Shown: positions 26,142 to 34,709, numbered from the stretch's first letter. The stretch is 64,000 bases of DNA from Spirochaetaceae bacterium (GCA_028821475.1 JAPPGB010000148.1:30340-94339), one strand, 5' to 3'. The notes: generated by a model from the letters alone, not told the origin. Numbers and translations: made by a program.

Positions 26142-27038
26142 CTATCCCGGCGCCGCCAGCGGCGCGAGGGTTGCATAGGCGGCGGTGATCTCCTGGCAGC
26201 GGGCCAGGCCGTGGGGATTCACATCGGGGTGATAGCGCTTCATCAACTGCTTGTAGCGCGCTCTCAGGCCGCGGGTGGTGAGCGGTTCCGGGCCGAGGCC
26301 CATGTCGCGCCGTGCCTGGGCCGCGGCGGATCGCTCCGGCCGCTCCGGCGCCTGCCGGCGTGCGCGTTGCCTGCTTGACGCGCGCGCCTCGGCGGCGAAG
26401 CCGGCGTGGATGGCGGCGCGGTGGAAGGCCTCATTCAGGGCCGCAAAGATACTCAGTCGGCGCAGGACGTGCTTGGCGAAGAACAGGCGCAGCACCTCAC
26501 GGGCGTTGGCGAGCGCGAGATCGGGGAGGGTGAACGTGCGCCCGGCGCAGTAGCGGCGCGCGGCGCGCTCCTGCAGGTCGTCGAGGTCGAAGAAGTGGTC
26601 GAGATAGACCCGGCGCGCCTCCGGGAATCTGCCGAACGTGCGCAGCATTGCGGCGAACTGCTCGTCCTGGAATCGGTGTTCGCGCACCGCGCCGGCGGCG
26701 CCGGAGAGGAATTCGGCCATGACCTCCGCCTGCTGGTCGTACGAGTAGAACACGCCGGCCCGTTCCAGGACGCTTTCCGCCCCGGCGCCGCACAGGTGCT
26801 CCAGCACGGCCACCAGGGCCGGCGCCGAGGCCTGCGAGAACGGCTCCAGGGCAAGGGACAGGCCGATCAGGGGATGGCCGGCCACCTGCGCGCCGTAGAT
26901 CTCCTGGTAGTACCGCTCCGGGCTCAGGCCCAGGATGCGCTGCAGGTGCGCGGGGGTGAGCCGCCAGGATCGGCCCGCCCGCTCCTGGCGCTCGATTTCG
27001 TCGATCAGGTCCGCCAACGCCGCGCGAGTCGACTGCAC
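26142..27038 (-). CDS. C-terminal J-domain (DnaJ-like) protein
   Basis: A 298-residue protein. The last ~60 residues form a J domain: LTTRGLRARYKQLMKRYHPD carries the HPD motif needed to stimulate DnaK, followed by NPHGLARCQEITAAYATL. The N-terminal ~200 residues are alpha-helical without a recognised domain. A basic linker rich in R, A and Q precedes the J domain. It is probably a specialised DnaK co-chaperone. Placing the J domain at the C-terminus is less common than at the N-terminus but known. Confidence 0.78.
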   Translation of the reverse strand: MQSTRAALADLIDEIERQERAGRSWRLTPAHLQRILGLSPERYYQEIYGAQVAGHPLIGLSLALEPFSQASAPALVAVLEHLCGAGAESVLERAGVFYSYDQQAEVMAEFLSGAAGAVREHRFQDEQFAAMLRTFGRFPEARRVYLDHFFDLDDLQERAARRYCAGRTFTLPDLALANAREVLRLFFAKHVLRRLSIFAALNEAFHRAAIHAGFAAEARASSRQRARRQAPERPERSAAAQARRDMGLGPEPLTTRGLRARYKQLMKRYHPDVNPHGLARCQEITAAYATLAPLAAPG

Positions 27039-27104
27039 GAAACGGAGTATAGCAAAGCGGGCGTCGACAAGGGCCCGTTATTCAACTACGTTAGGAGGCA
27101 CCCA

Positions 27105-27494
27105 TTGAGTGAACCTGAAATGTCGTTGAGCGACGGCGATCTGCAATACATCGGCCAGTACGTACGCGCCGAGTTGCCCGGCTGGCTGCGCGAGTTGGGG
27201 CCGTGGGCGTTCGCCAGCCAGCTCATGGAGCGCATGGTCCGCGTCGAGGAGGAACTGAAGGCGCAGCGCGAGCTGCTGCTCGCCCACATGGAGGCAAGCG
27301 ATCGCCGCTTCGAAGATATCGACCGCCGTTTCGAAGACACCAACCGTCGGTTCGACGATGTCAACAAGCGGTTCGAGGACATGAACCGGCGGTTCGATGA
27401 CAACAGCAAGCGGCACACGGCCACGCCGTGGTTTGTCGGCGCCGGCTTCCTGGTCGTGACGACCCTGATCTCCCTGTACCAGTTCTTGGGCTGA
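27105..27494 (+). CDS. Coiled-coil protein with C-terminal membrane anchor
   Basis: A 129-residue protein. The TTG start is set by an AGGAGG ribosome site (27093-27098) exactly six bases upstream. The first ATG, 15 bases later, has none. The centre is a run of 7-residue units with the core RFEDIDR, RFEDTNR, RFDDVNK, RFEDMNR and RFDDNSK, predicting a long parallel coiled coil. The C-terminus (WFVGAGFLVVTTLISLYQFL) is a single membrane helix. Similar small heptad-repeat proteins with a terminal helix are common and functionally undefined. It starts an operon of three genes with short gaps and overlaps. Confidence 0.75.
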   Translation: MSEPEMSLSDGDLQYIGQYVRAELPGWLRELGPWAFASQLMERMVRVEEELKAQRELLLAHMEASDRRFEDIDRRFEDTNRRFDDVNKRFEDMNRRFDDNSKRHTATPWFVGAGFLVVTTLISLYQFLG

Positions 27495-27515
27495 CCGACT
27501 CGGAGGTGACGCGGA

Positions 27516-27725
27516 TTGGACGCTAGAACGTTTCTCGGCGCCTTGATGTTGGTGTACGGCGTGGCAATGTTGTACATCACGCTGTTCGCACCGCATCGAT
27601 CCACCAAGCTCGAACTGATGAAGAAGAGGCTGGGGGACAAGCGGGGCTTCGCATTCTACGCCTTCTCGTATGGGGTGTTTCCCACCGGGCTCGGCGCGTA
27701 CCTGCTGATCCGCAGTTTCGTGTGA
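27516..27725 (+). CDS. Small two-helix membrane protein
   Basis: A 69-residue protein from a TTG start with GGAGGTG seven bases upstream. Two hydrophobic helices (FLGALMLVYGVAMLYITLFA and YAFSYGVFPTGLGAYLLIRS) flank a basic loop (HRSTKLELMKKRLGDKR). No family is recognised. The stop overlaps the next gene's GTG start in a GTGA, so it is co-translated with the phosphatase-like gene. Confidence 0.65.
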   Translation: MDARTFLGALMLVYGVAMLYITLFAPHRSTKLELMKKRLGDKRGFAFYAFSYGVFPTGLGAYLLIRSFV

Positions 27726-28954
27726 GCGAGCGAGAGCCGGCGCCTCCGACGGGCCAGGGCGAGGTCGTCGCGTCAGCGATCCGGGACGGCGTTCTGCGCC
27801 GGCCGTCGGACGCGGCGCCGTCGTTCGTGGACCTGGTATGCGCGGTGCAGCGTGGCGCAGGCGCATCCACGCCGGTGACCCCGCACCGCGAGACGGTTGC
27901 CGGTCACCTGTTCGACCGCTCGCACCTGGTCCTGGTACTGGTCGACGGCATGGGCATGAGCGCGCTTGGCCATCCGACCATGGCGGACCTGCGTGCGCGT
28001 GTCCACATGCAGATCGATTCGGTGTTCCCGGCCACCACCGCTTGCGCCATGACCACGGTGGCGACCGGGCAGTGGCCGGGCCGCCACGGCGTTCCCGGCT
28101 GGTGGGCCTACCTCGCGGAGCACGACCTCCCGGTTACGGTGCTGCCGTTCGAGGAACGCCGTACCGGGCGCCGGCTGCGCCGCCACGGCGTGCGGGTTCC
28201 GGACATATGGCCGCAGCCGTCGCGCTTCGCCGAGGCGACCCGCAGCATGGAAATGCACATGCCCTGGAAGTACCTGCTGAGCACCTTCAACCGCTACCTC
28301 AGCGGGCACAGCCGGACGCGCGGCTACCGCTCGCTACGGCACGCGCAGCGGCGGATCCTGCGCCGCATGCGCGCCGTGCAGGGGAGGCGCACCGAACCCA
28401 CGGTCACCTTCTGGTATATCCCCGATTACGACTCCGCCTGCCACACGTACGGGGTGGCCAGCAGCGAGGCGCGCGCGACGCTGGCGGAGATCCGCGATCT
28501 GCTGATGGAGCTGGCCGCCGGCGCGCCGGACGACGTGCGGGTGGCGGTGACCGCCGACCACGGCCTGATCGACCTGGGCGAGGGGGAGCGGGCGCCGCTG
28601 TTCGACGGCGACCCGCTCCTCGACTGCCTGCTGAGCATGCCGAGCGGCGAGGGGCGCACGCCGCACTTCCACGTGCGCCCGGGCAGGGAGCGGGAACTGG
28701 TCGAGCGCGTTACGGAGCGCTCCGGCGGGCGCATGGCGCTGCTCAGCCAGGCCGAGGCCGAAGAACTGCGCTTGTTCGGGCCGCAGCCGCTCAGCGACTT
28801 CGCGCGCCGCCGCTTCGGCGACTACGTCGGCATCGCCCTCGTCCCGTTCAACCTCGCCTACTACATGTCCGCCGACTCGACGTCATTGCGCCACATCGGC
28901 GTGCACGGCGGCATGTGCCCCGACGAAGTGCGCGTGCCGCTCCTGGTGCTGTAG
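27722..28954 (+). CDS. Alkaline-phosphatase-superfamily protein
   Basis: A 410-residue protein starting at a GTG in a GTGA overlap. LVLVLVDGMGMSALG holds the first metal-binding Asp, and SVFPATTACAMTTVATGQWP the catalytic Thr in the PATT motif of type I phosphodiesterases/nucleotide pyrophosphatases. YIPDYDSACHTYG and VAVTADHGLIDLG supply further metal ligands (D..H and DH), and IGVHGGMCPDEVRVP the last His. It should hydrolyse a phosphodiester or phosphomonoester. No signal peptide is seen, so it is either cytoplasmic or held at the membrane by its small operon partners. Confidence 0.87.
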   Translation: MSEREPAPPTGQGEVVASAIRDGVLRRPSDAAPSFVDLVCAVQRGAGASTPVTPHRETVAGHLFDRSHLVLVLVDGMGMSALGHPTMADLRARVHMQIDSVFPATTACAMTTVATGQWPGRHGVPGWWAYLAEHDLPVTVLPFEERRTGRRLRRHGVRVPDIWPQPSRFAEATRSMEMHMPWKYLLSTFNRYLSGHSRTRGYRSLRHAQRRILRRMRAVQGRRTEPTVTFWYIPDYDSACHTYGVASSEARATLAEIRDLLMELAAGAPDDVRVAVTADHGLIDLGEGERAPLFDGDPLLDCLLSMPSGEGRTPHFHVRPGRERELVERVTERSGGRMALLSQAEAEELRLFGPQPLSDFARRRFGDYVGIALVPFNLAYYMSADSTSLRHIGVHGGMCPDEVRVPLLVL

Positions 28955-29247
28955 TCCTTCGCGGCTGCGTCGTCCCGCCTCGAACGGCAATCCGCGCCGC
29001 CCGGGTTCGCCCGCTTCGCTGGTGGTGTCCGGGCGCCAGGCCGGCGCGCGCCGCCGCGTTGGCAGGCAAGCGGTCTGTCGCGACGCGGCGGTTGCGCACA
29101 GCGCACCGCGGCTCGGTTGCCGGGCGGCGATGCGACCGGCAGCCCGGCCCAGCTACTGGGATCGTCCGATCCGCCGCGGGACGTGCCGCTGGCGACGGCT
29201 TCCGGTCGGACCGTTCACCGGGGTGGCGTGGACCGTCGGCGCGGCGG

Positions 29248-30588
29248 TTATTCCGCGATCATTCGAGCGGCTGCCGTCCGCGCCGCCGCGGCGGCCTGCT
29301 CGGCGAAGCGAGCGGAGAGGCCCGTGTAGCGGCCGGCGTCGAGCAGATCGGCGATCTGCTCGGCGCTGAGATGGGCGGCGACCTCCGGTTCGGCCAGCAA
29401 CTCCTCGGCGAACGTGGAGCCGGTCGCGTGCGCGCGCTGCGCCGCCTCGTACACCGCATCGTGAGCAAGCTGGCGGCCTATCCGCTCCCCGAGCACCATC
29501 ATCACCCGCTCGGAGACGATGAGGCCGCCGCTCATGTCGAGGTTGCGCCGCATCCGCTCGCGGTCGGTGTGCAGCCCGGCGGCCAGCGCGACCGTCGCCT
29601 GCAGCGCGTCGCCGGTGGCGATCACCGCCTCGGTCATGGCGTGCTCCATCACGTGACACTGGCTGCCGTCTTCCTCGTGGTCCGATTCGAGCGACTCCAG
29701 CGCCGGCGCGACCTGCGCGCGGGCGCGCGGGGTGAGCTGCAGGATGAGCATGCACAGCTTGGGGTTGCGTTTCTGCGGCATGGTGCTGCTGCCGACCGCT
29801 CCATGCGGCACCGCTTCCTCCGCCTCGCCGTATTCCGGCTTCATCAGCGTGTACACCTCGCGAGCGATGCGCGCCAGCGTGCCGCATAGCATCGCCAGCG
29901 CGGCCACGTACTCGGCGAGGTGGTCGCGCGCGGTGCGCGCCGGCAGCTCCATCACCGCCATGTCCAGGTGCGCGGCGAAGCGGCGCTGCACCGCCGGGCC
30001 GCGGTCGCCGAGAGAGGCCAGGGTTCCCGCCCCGCCGCCGTACATGGCGCGGAAGGTGCGCGGCTCGAGCTGGCGCAGGCGCTCGTCGTGGCGCAGCAGC
30101 TCGTCGATCCAGGTCGCCACCTTGAAGCCGAAGGTGACCGGCAGGGCGTGCTGACCGTGGGTGCGGCCGGCCATGACGTAGTCGCGGGCGGTTTCGGCGT
30201 GGCCGGCCAAGTGCCGCAACAGCGCCGCCAGGTCGCGCCGGATCATGCGGTGGGCGCGCCGCACCAGCAACAGCAGGGCGGTCTGGGTGATGTTGACGGT
30301 GGTGGCGCCCCAGTGCAGGTAGCCGCCGGCGTCGCCGGCGCACAGCTTGTCGACCTGCCACACCAGGGACACCAGTGCGTGACTGGTTATCTCCAAGTGC
30401 TCGGCGAAGGCGGCGCGGTCCACCAGCTCCAGCTTCGCCTTGGCGGCGATCTCGGTGGCCGCCGCCGGCGGGATGATGCCGAGTTCGGCCTGCGACGCGG
30501 CCAGGGCAACCTCGACGTCGAGCCAAGTCTGGTAGATCGAATCCTCGGTAAACAGGGCTGCGTACGGCGAAGGCGAAGTGGCACTCAT
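29248..30588 (-). CDS. Aspartase/fumarase-superfamily lyase (PurB/PcaB-like)
   Basis: A 446-residue protein starting MSATSPSPYAALFTED. The superfamily signature VGSSTMPQKRNPKLCMLIL is at about residue 265. GGYLHWGATTVNITQTALLL and AGRTHGQHALPVTFGFKVA are the other two conserved regions. These enzymes release fumarate or a related product from adenylosuccinate, argininosuccinate or carboxymuconate. The lack of a purine context and the similarity pattern suggest a cycloisomerase-like or uncharacterised lyase rather than housekeeping PurB. It is divergent from the SDR gene at 30682 with 93 bases between, possibly sharing a control region. Confidence 0.85.
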   Translation of the reverse strand: MSATSPSPYAALFTEDSIYQTWLDVEVALAASQAELGIIPPAAATEIAAKAKLELVDRAAFAEHLEITSHALVSLVWQVDKLCAGDAGGYLHWGATTVNITQTALLLLVRRAHRMIRRDLAALLRHLAGHAETARDYVMAGRTHGQHALPVTFGFKVATWIDELLRHDERLRQLEPRTFRAMYGGGAGTLASLGDRGPAVQRRFAAHLDMAVMELPARTARDHLAEYVAALAMLCGTLARIAREVYTLMKPEYGEAEEAVPHGAVGSSTMPQKRNPKLCMLILQLTPRARAQVAPALESLESDHEEDGSQCHVMEHAMTEAVIATGDALQATVALAAGLHTDRERMRRNLDMSGGLIVSERVMMVLGERIGRQLAHDAVYEAAQRAHATGSTFAEELLAEPEVAAHLSAEQIADLLDAGRYTGLSARFAEQAAAAARTAAARMIAE

Positions 30589-30681
30589 GGCGCTATTGTG
30601 GTCTGCCAAGCCACCGGCGGGCAACGCACCGGAACGGGCGCGGCGCTGGACAAAAGAGGGGTTTGCGTAGCACAACGAGGC

Positions 30682-31479
30682 ATGCGTTTACAGGACAAGG
30701 TGGCAATCGTGACCGGCGGTGGCGGCGGCATGGGGCGCGGCATCTGCGCCTGCCTGACCCGCGAGGGCGCCGACGTGGTGGTGTCCGACCTCGACGTCGC
30801 GCGCGCCCGGGAAACCGTTGCCGCGGCCGAGCAGGCGGGCCGGCGCGGGCTGGCGGTGGCCGGCGACGTGACCAGCGAGGACGACTGCGCGGCGGTGGTG
30901 CAGCAGGCACTGGCGGCGTTCGGCGGGGTGGACATCCTGGTCAACAACGCCGGCCACTTCGGCAGCCACCTGTCGGCGCCGTTCACGACGCTTACCGGCG
31001 ACGACTGGGACGAGAACTACGCCGTCAACGTGAAGGGCCCGTTCTTCATGTGCAAGGCGGTGGCGGCGCACATGATGGAGCGCCGCTCCGGCAAGATCGT
31101 CAACATCTCGTCGATCTCCGCCAAGCGTGACCCGGTGTTCCTGCCGACCTACGCGGCGGCCAAGAACGCGCTGCTCAACCTGACCCGCGTGGTAGCCAAG
31201 GATCTCGGCCCCTACAACGTCAATGTCAACGCGGTGTTGCCGGGGCTGGTGTGGACGCCGTTCTGGGAACGGTTGGCGCCGATGCTGGCGGCACAGGAAC
31301 CCGGCGGCAAGCAGCGCGAGCCGCGCGCCGTGTTCGACGAAATCGCCGGCAGCGCCGTGCTCGGGCGCCCGCAGACCCCGGAGGACGTAGGCAACCTGGT
31401 CGCCTTCCTGTCCTCCGAGGAAGCCTGCAACATCACCGGCCAGGCGATCCACGTAGACGGCGGCATCGCCATGGGCTAG
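30682..31479 (+). CDS. Short-chain dehydrogenase/reductase (SDR)
   Basis: A 265-residue enzyme. VAIVTGGGGGMGRGICACLT is the cofactor-binding TGxxxGxG, DILVNNAGHFG the NNAG motif, KIVNISSISAKRD the catalytic Ser, TYAAAKNALLNLTRVVAKDL the YxxxK, and ITGQAIHVDGGIAMG the C-terminus. It matches the FabG-like group of SDRs acting on sugars or small alcohols. The divergent lyase gene suggests a shared catabolic role, which is inference. The stop is followed at 31502-31522 by a GCAGCC/GGCTGC hairpin without a T-tract. Confidence 0.9.
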   Translation: MRLQDKVAIVTGGGGGMGRGICACLTREGADVVVSDLDVARARETVAAAEQAGRRGLAVAGDVTSEDDCAAVVQQALAAFGGVDILVNNAGHFGSHLSAPFTTLTGDDWDENYAVNVKGPFFMCKAVAAHMMERRSGKIVNISSISAKRDPVFLPTYAAAKNALLNLTRVVAKDLGPYNVNVNAVLPGLVWTPFWERLAPMLAAQEPGGKQREPRAVFDEIAGSAVLGRPQTPEDVGNLVAFLSSEEACNITGQAIHVDGGIAMG

Positions 31480-31622
31480 CTCACTCCCCAGGCTTAGCAG
31501 TGCAGCCCTTGGCCAAGGCTGCGCGGTCGATTGATACCGAAAATAGAGGTCGCTAGGGTACCTCTCCGACCCGACGGCACTTCGCCAACATTGTGCTATA
31601 CTGCTTCAGTAGGAGACCGAAC

Positions 31623-32996
31623 GTGCTGACGCGAATAGAAGTAGACGGATTTAAGAATCTGGTCGATTTCGCTCTGGATTTTGGACCATATACCTGTATT
31701 GCCGGTGAGAATGGCGTAGGAAAGTCGAACATATTTGATGCTATTCGGTTTTTGTCACTGTTGACTGATCATACCATAATCCAATCGGCTCTGCAGATTC
31801 GTAGCTCTGAAGAGGGCACAGGTGAAATAGCGGAACTCTTCTTCGCGGCGAACGGCGAGACCAGAGACCGGATCACTCTTGCCGCCGAGATGATTGTAGG
31901 AAAGCACGTAGTGGATGATTTCGGTCGTCCCGGAGTACCGTCGTCTACGTTCTTACGCTACGAGGTTGCATTTCGTCGTGAAACTCCATCAGTGTCCTCT
32001 GGCCTTCTTGGAGGTCTTGTCCTCGAACACGAAGACCTCCGACACATACCTATGAAGAATGCACCAGAGCGGCTACAATTTCCGCACAATAGACAGAGTT
32101 TCCGCAACGATGTAATCTACAATAATCGGCGAGGATCAGGTTATATATCTACGCGTATTGGCAACTCGGAGCCGGCTACGATCGTCATCCATCAGGATGG
32201 CGGATCGTCAGGGCGAGCGCGACCGGCAGCAGCGGCCGAACGGGCTCCTCGCACGGCGGTAGGAACAGAAAACACGGCAGCTACACCAACTATCCTTGCA
32301 GCTCGTCGAGAAATGCAGAGTTGGCGGATATTGGCGTTGGAACCAGCGGCGATGCGACGTCCGGACAAGTATGCTGACGAACCTGGGATTAGGGCGGATG
32401 GTGGGCGCATACCTGTGACACTGTACCACCTTGCGGAGCGTACGAGTCTCAACGGTGTGCCGGAGGATCCCGATGACGATATCCTTGGCAGGATTGCGAG
32501 TCGTTTGTCGGGGCTCGTACCGGTGAATTCTGTACGAGCGGTGCGCGACGACGTTCGTCAGCTGTTCTCGCTAGAATTGGAAGAGCCGTCTGGGACAAGG
32601 CTCCGTGCTAATTCGATATCGGATGGGACGCTTCGGTTTCTGGCTCTGACGGCGATCGCAGAAGCTACCGGTGCCGGAGGTGTATATTGTATGGAAGAGC
32701 CTGAGAATGGAATACATCCGGAAAAGCTCGCGGCGATGAACCAACTGCTACACGATATCGCTGTGGACCCTGATGAACCGGTCGAGTCGGACAACCCTCT
32801 GCGGCAAGTCATTGTTGCTACTCATTCTCCTTACTTCGTACAACTCCAGAAACCGGACGAAGTGATCTTGGCAAAAAACCCAGCGCTCAACTCAGGGTCG
32901 GGGATGGTTGTGCGGCCGCTTAGATGTTATCCGATGCAGAACACCTGGAGAGAAAAAAAGGGCAAGAGGAAGGGGGCAAAGTGGCTGGCGGTATAG
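31623..32996 (+). CDS. AAA family ATPase (RecF/OLD-like) with candidate -1 frameshift site
   Basis: 457 residues in the zero frame from a GTG with AGGAG seven bases upstream. Walker A is CIAGENGVGKSNIFDAI. The C-terminal ABC-type block has ISDGTLRFLALTAIAEATGA (signature-like), YCMEEPENGIHPEKL (Walker B) and IVATHSPYFVQL (switch His). Such COG4637-type ATPases act as sensors in anti-phage systems with a nuclease-like partner. At 32954-32960 lies A AAA AAG in the correct register (GAA AAA AAG). A -1 shift there would add 41 residues ending FPLPFWPERIQ, with a stop at 33083-33085, five bases before the partner gene. Without the shift the protein ends in a basic stretch, KGKRKGAKWLAV, that looks unnatural. 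The region is AT-richer than its surroundings. Confidence 0.82.
   Translation: MLTRIEVDGFKNLVDFALDFGPYTCIAGENGVGKSNIFDAIRFLSLLTDHTIIQSALQIRSSEEGTGEIAELFFAANGETRDRITLAAEMIVGKHVVDDFGRPGVPSSTFLRYEVAFRRETPSVSSGLLGGLVLEHEDLRHIPMKNAPERLQFPHNRQSFRNDVIYNNRRGSGYISTRIGNSEPATIVIHQDGGSSGRARPAAAAERAPRTAVGTENTAATPTILAARREMQSWRILALEPAAMRRPDKYADEPGIRADGGRIPVTLYHLAERTSLNGVPEDPDDDILGRIASRLSGLVPVNSVRAVRDDVRQLFSLELEEPSGTRLRANSISDGTLRFLALTAIAEATGAGGVYCMEEPENGIHPEKLAAMNQLLHDIAVDPDEPVESDNPLRQVIVATHSPYFVQLQKPDEVILAKNPALNSGSGMVVRPLRCYPMQNTWREKKGKRKGAKWLAV
32954..32960 (+). promoter_or_regulatory. Slippery heptamer A AAA AAG
   Basis: The heptamer lies in the X-XXY-YYZ register of the ATPase gene. Shifting one base back leads through GQEEGGKVAGGIG and then a hydrophobic protein-like tail, to a stop at 33083. 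A purine-rich GGAGAG directly precedes it. The usual dnaX-type stimulators (an SD-like site about ten bases upstream and a stable downstream hairpin) are not obvious. A simple one-base indel in the seven-A run would look the same. Confidence 0.4.
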
Positions 32997-33089
32997 GCAA
33001 GGTAGAATTGCAGGCGTATTTGGTGCCTCCGGAGGACGGCCAGATTTCTTTTCCTCTTCCATTCTGGCCAGAGAGGATTCAATAGAGAC

Positions 33090-33538
33090 ATGGCTGAGTT
33101 GCGCTTCCTTCTGATCTGTGAGGGATCTTCAGATGGTGCGCTCGTCGATCATATTGAGCGCTTGCTAGTTCACTGTGGCGTCAGCGGGGCAGTGGGGAAC
33201 TCATTTCACTATGGACGGTATTTGCGAGAACGGATAAAGTCTGGCGTCCAGAGCTTCGGTGTGACGGACGGCCACGCTGTACAGCGCCGCTTCAACTGCC
33301 CAGAGCCGCTGTGTTGGAAGATATTGCCGACCCCAAGAGCGCCTTGCTCCAGGCTCTGTTTAGGGCTGGCGACCCTAGGGGTATCAGACGCAGGAAGAAG
33401 TTCAAAGCAGGCATTCCAGGATTCCGGCGGCAGCTCATTGAGACCTTGCCCATCGGTGGTGCCCTGGAGCAGCTGCCAGCATGGGTCCGATTCCGAGACG
33501 ACGTCGCCTCGGTGGTGAGTACATGGCAGGATCGATGA
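33090..33538 (+). pseudogene. Broken partner gene of the AAA ATPase (TOPRIM-like nuclease?)
   Basis: The first ~55 codons (MAELRFLLICEGSSDGALVD, HIERLLVHCGVSG) look like the start of a TOPRIM/DUF4276-like protein with its acidic E..D motif. Near 33250 the sense switches to another frame, reading CTAPLQLPRAAVLEDIADPK, KSALLQALFRAGDPRG and LEQLPAWVRFRDDVASVV to a stop at 33538, which resembles the C-terminal part of such proteins. The central section expected between them is absent, so an internal deletion, not just a frameshift, broke the gene. Position and composition tie it to the ATPase upstream. The family assignment is tentative. Confidence 0.6.
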
Positions 33539-33656
33539 ACGATGTCGACGACCGAGACGACTCCAGTGCTCCTTGTGTAACACCTCCAACCTTCGTACCA
33601 TGGGAGGGATAATTCCGAACACCGGAAGCAACAGATCTAACTTGTGAGGAGTCCCA

Positions 33657-33930
33657 ATGCCAACATGTTTTGTAATCCAGCCGTTCGATTCCGGAAGATT
33701 CGATAAGAGGTACGATGAGATCTTCAAGCCGGCACTCAAACAAGTTGGCTTGGAGGCATATAGGGTGGATCGCGACCCCTCTGTCGCGGTCACGATCGAC
33801 TCAATTGAAGACCGTATTCGCACGGCGACAGTCTGTTTGGCTGACATTACTACGGACAATCCGAACGTGTGGTATGAGCTCGGATACGCATTTGCATCCA
33901 ACCGTAGTGTAATCCTCGTTTGCATCGCGG
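33657..33930 (+). pseudogene. Truncated TIR-like/nucleoside-deoxyribosyltransferase-like gene
   Basis: About 90 codons from MPTCFVIQPFDSGRFDKRYD through LADITTDNPNVWYELGYAFA to VILVC. CFVIQPF at the start and ADITTDNPNVWYELGYA are signatures of a TIR-like/nucleoside-2-deoxyribosyltransferase fold found in defence proteins. Homology-like sequence ends near 33930; beyond that the frame runs antisense through the VapC gene. A truncation by insertion of the VapBC module is likely. Whether the fragment is expressed is unknown. Confidence 0.6.
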
Positions 33931-33992
33931 GCGGAAGTGGATCGAGGCAAACGAGAGGTAATAGTAGAGATAGGCGTCCGGCGCTGCACTTC

Positions 33993-34418
33993 TCAGAGAG
34001 GGTTGCGCCAGCGGAGGCCCGGGAAGCGGCTGAAATCGGTGTCGTTGGAATGGACCTCCGCCTGGTACTCCATGGCGAGCGTGGCGATGTGGGCGTCGGT
34101 AACCAGGTCGGCTCCTACCCCGGCGGCGGCGAGGTTGCGCGCAAACCAGGTGAGGTGGCCGGGGCCGGGGTTGACCGGCGTTACGTGCGGAAAGCGGAAC
34201 CATGCCTGCACGTGGCCGGTCGCCGCATCCGTCGACACCGGATGGAGAAGCACCCTGGGATTGGTCATCAACCTGACGAATCCGATCGATACCGCCCACG
34301 GGACGCCTACTCGTTCGGTCCCGTTCACCAGTCCCTCCCACCAGCGTTTGGCGGGCTCATGATGGGGCGCGTGCTCGTTGTGAGCGTAGATCAGCAGGTT
34401 GAGATCGGGGACGATCAC
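33993..34418 (-). CDS. PIN-domain toxin (VapC family)
   Basis: A 141-residue protein from a GTG start. The PIN acidic residues are visible in VPDLNLLIYAHN (first Asp), the region following VGVPWAVSIGFVRLMTNP, GADLVTDAHIATLAMEY (Asp pair) and VHSNDTDFSRFPGL (last Asp). VapC toxins are Mg-dependent RNases that cut tRNA or rRNA. Its start overlaps the antitoxin stop in GTGA, so translation is coupled. GC-rich, it differs in composition from the ATPase region next to it, and it may have landed in the truncated TIR-like gene. Confidence 0.88.
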   Translation of the reverse strand: MIVPDLNLLIYAHNEHAPHHEPAKRWWEGLVNGTERVGVPWAVSIGFVRLMTNPRVLLHPVSTDAATGHVQAWFRFPHVTPVNPGPGHLTWFARNLAAAGVGADLVTDAHIATLAMEYQAEVHSNDTDFSRFPGLRWRNPL

Positions 34419-34675
34419 CCTCGTTGCGTCCTGGAGAACGTCTCGGCTTCGAGCTGATCGTAAACCTGGTTCAGCTTGAGCGGATCGACACCGGGCACCA
34501 ACCCGCTGGCGTTGGGGACGACGCGGTAAGGGGCTGGAGACGCATCACTTGAGGACGGGGACAACCCGCGGCGCAGCGCGTCATTCACGACCTGTTTGAA
34601 TGGCAAATCGAGAAGCCGTGCCCGTTCTTTCAAGGACTGCGCGAGGTCATCGTCCAGCGTCAGGGTAGTTCGCAT
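34415..34675 (-). CDS. Ribbon-helix-helix antitoxin (VapB-like)
   Basis: An 86-residue protein. MRTTLTLDDDLAQSLKERAR is the ribbon-helix-helix DNA-binding N-terminus, and QVVNDALRRGL completes the helices. The C-terminal ~45 residues (GLVPGVDPLKLNQVYDQLEA) would wrap around the toxin. The ATG at 34675 is preferred over 34687 because the latter lies inside the operator-like palindrome. It is the first gene of the toxin-antitoxin operon. Confidence 0.85.
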   Translation of the reverse strand: MRTTLTLDDDLAQSLKERARLLDLPFKQVVNDALRRGLSPSSSDASPAPYRVVPNASGLVPGVDPLKLNQVYDQLEAETFSRTQRG

Positions 34676-34679
34676 CGCA

Positions 34680-34709
34680 GACATCATGATGCATCATGGT
34701 AGTGATGTC
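34680..34709. promoter_or_regulatory. Operator-like palindromes of the VapBC operon
   Basis: A perfect 14-bp palindrome CATGATGCATCATG (34685-34698) is nested within an outer inverted repeat GACATCA/TGATGTC (34680-34686 and 34703-34709). It lies immediately upstream of the antitoxin start, where ribbon-helix-helix antitoxins usually bind to repress their own operon. Confidence 0.6.

Noticed and set aside
29248..30588. Housekeeping adenylosuccinate lyase (purB)
   Set aside because: The superfamily signature is shared by many lyases and no purine genes are nearby, so no specific gene symbol is justified.
31623..33538. PARIS (AriA/AriB) system
   Set aside because: The ATPase would fit loosely, but the broken partner does not show recognisable DUF4435 features and its centre is missing.
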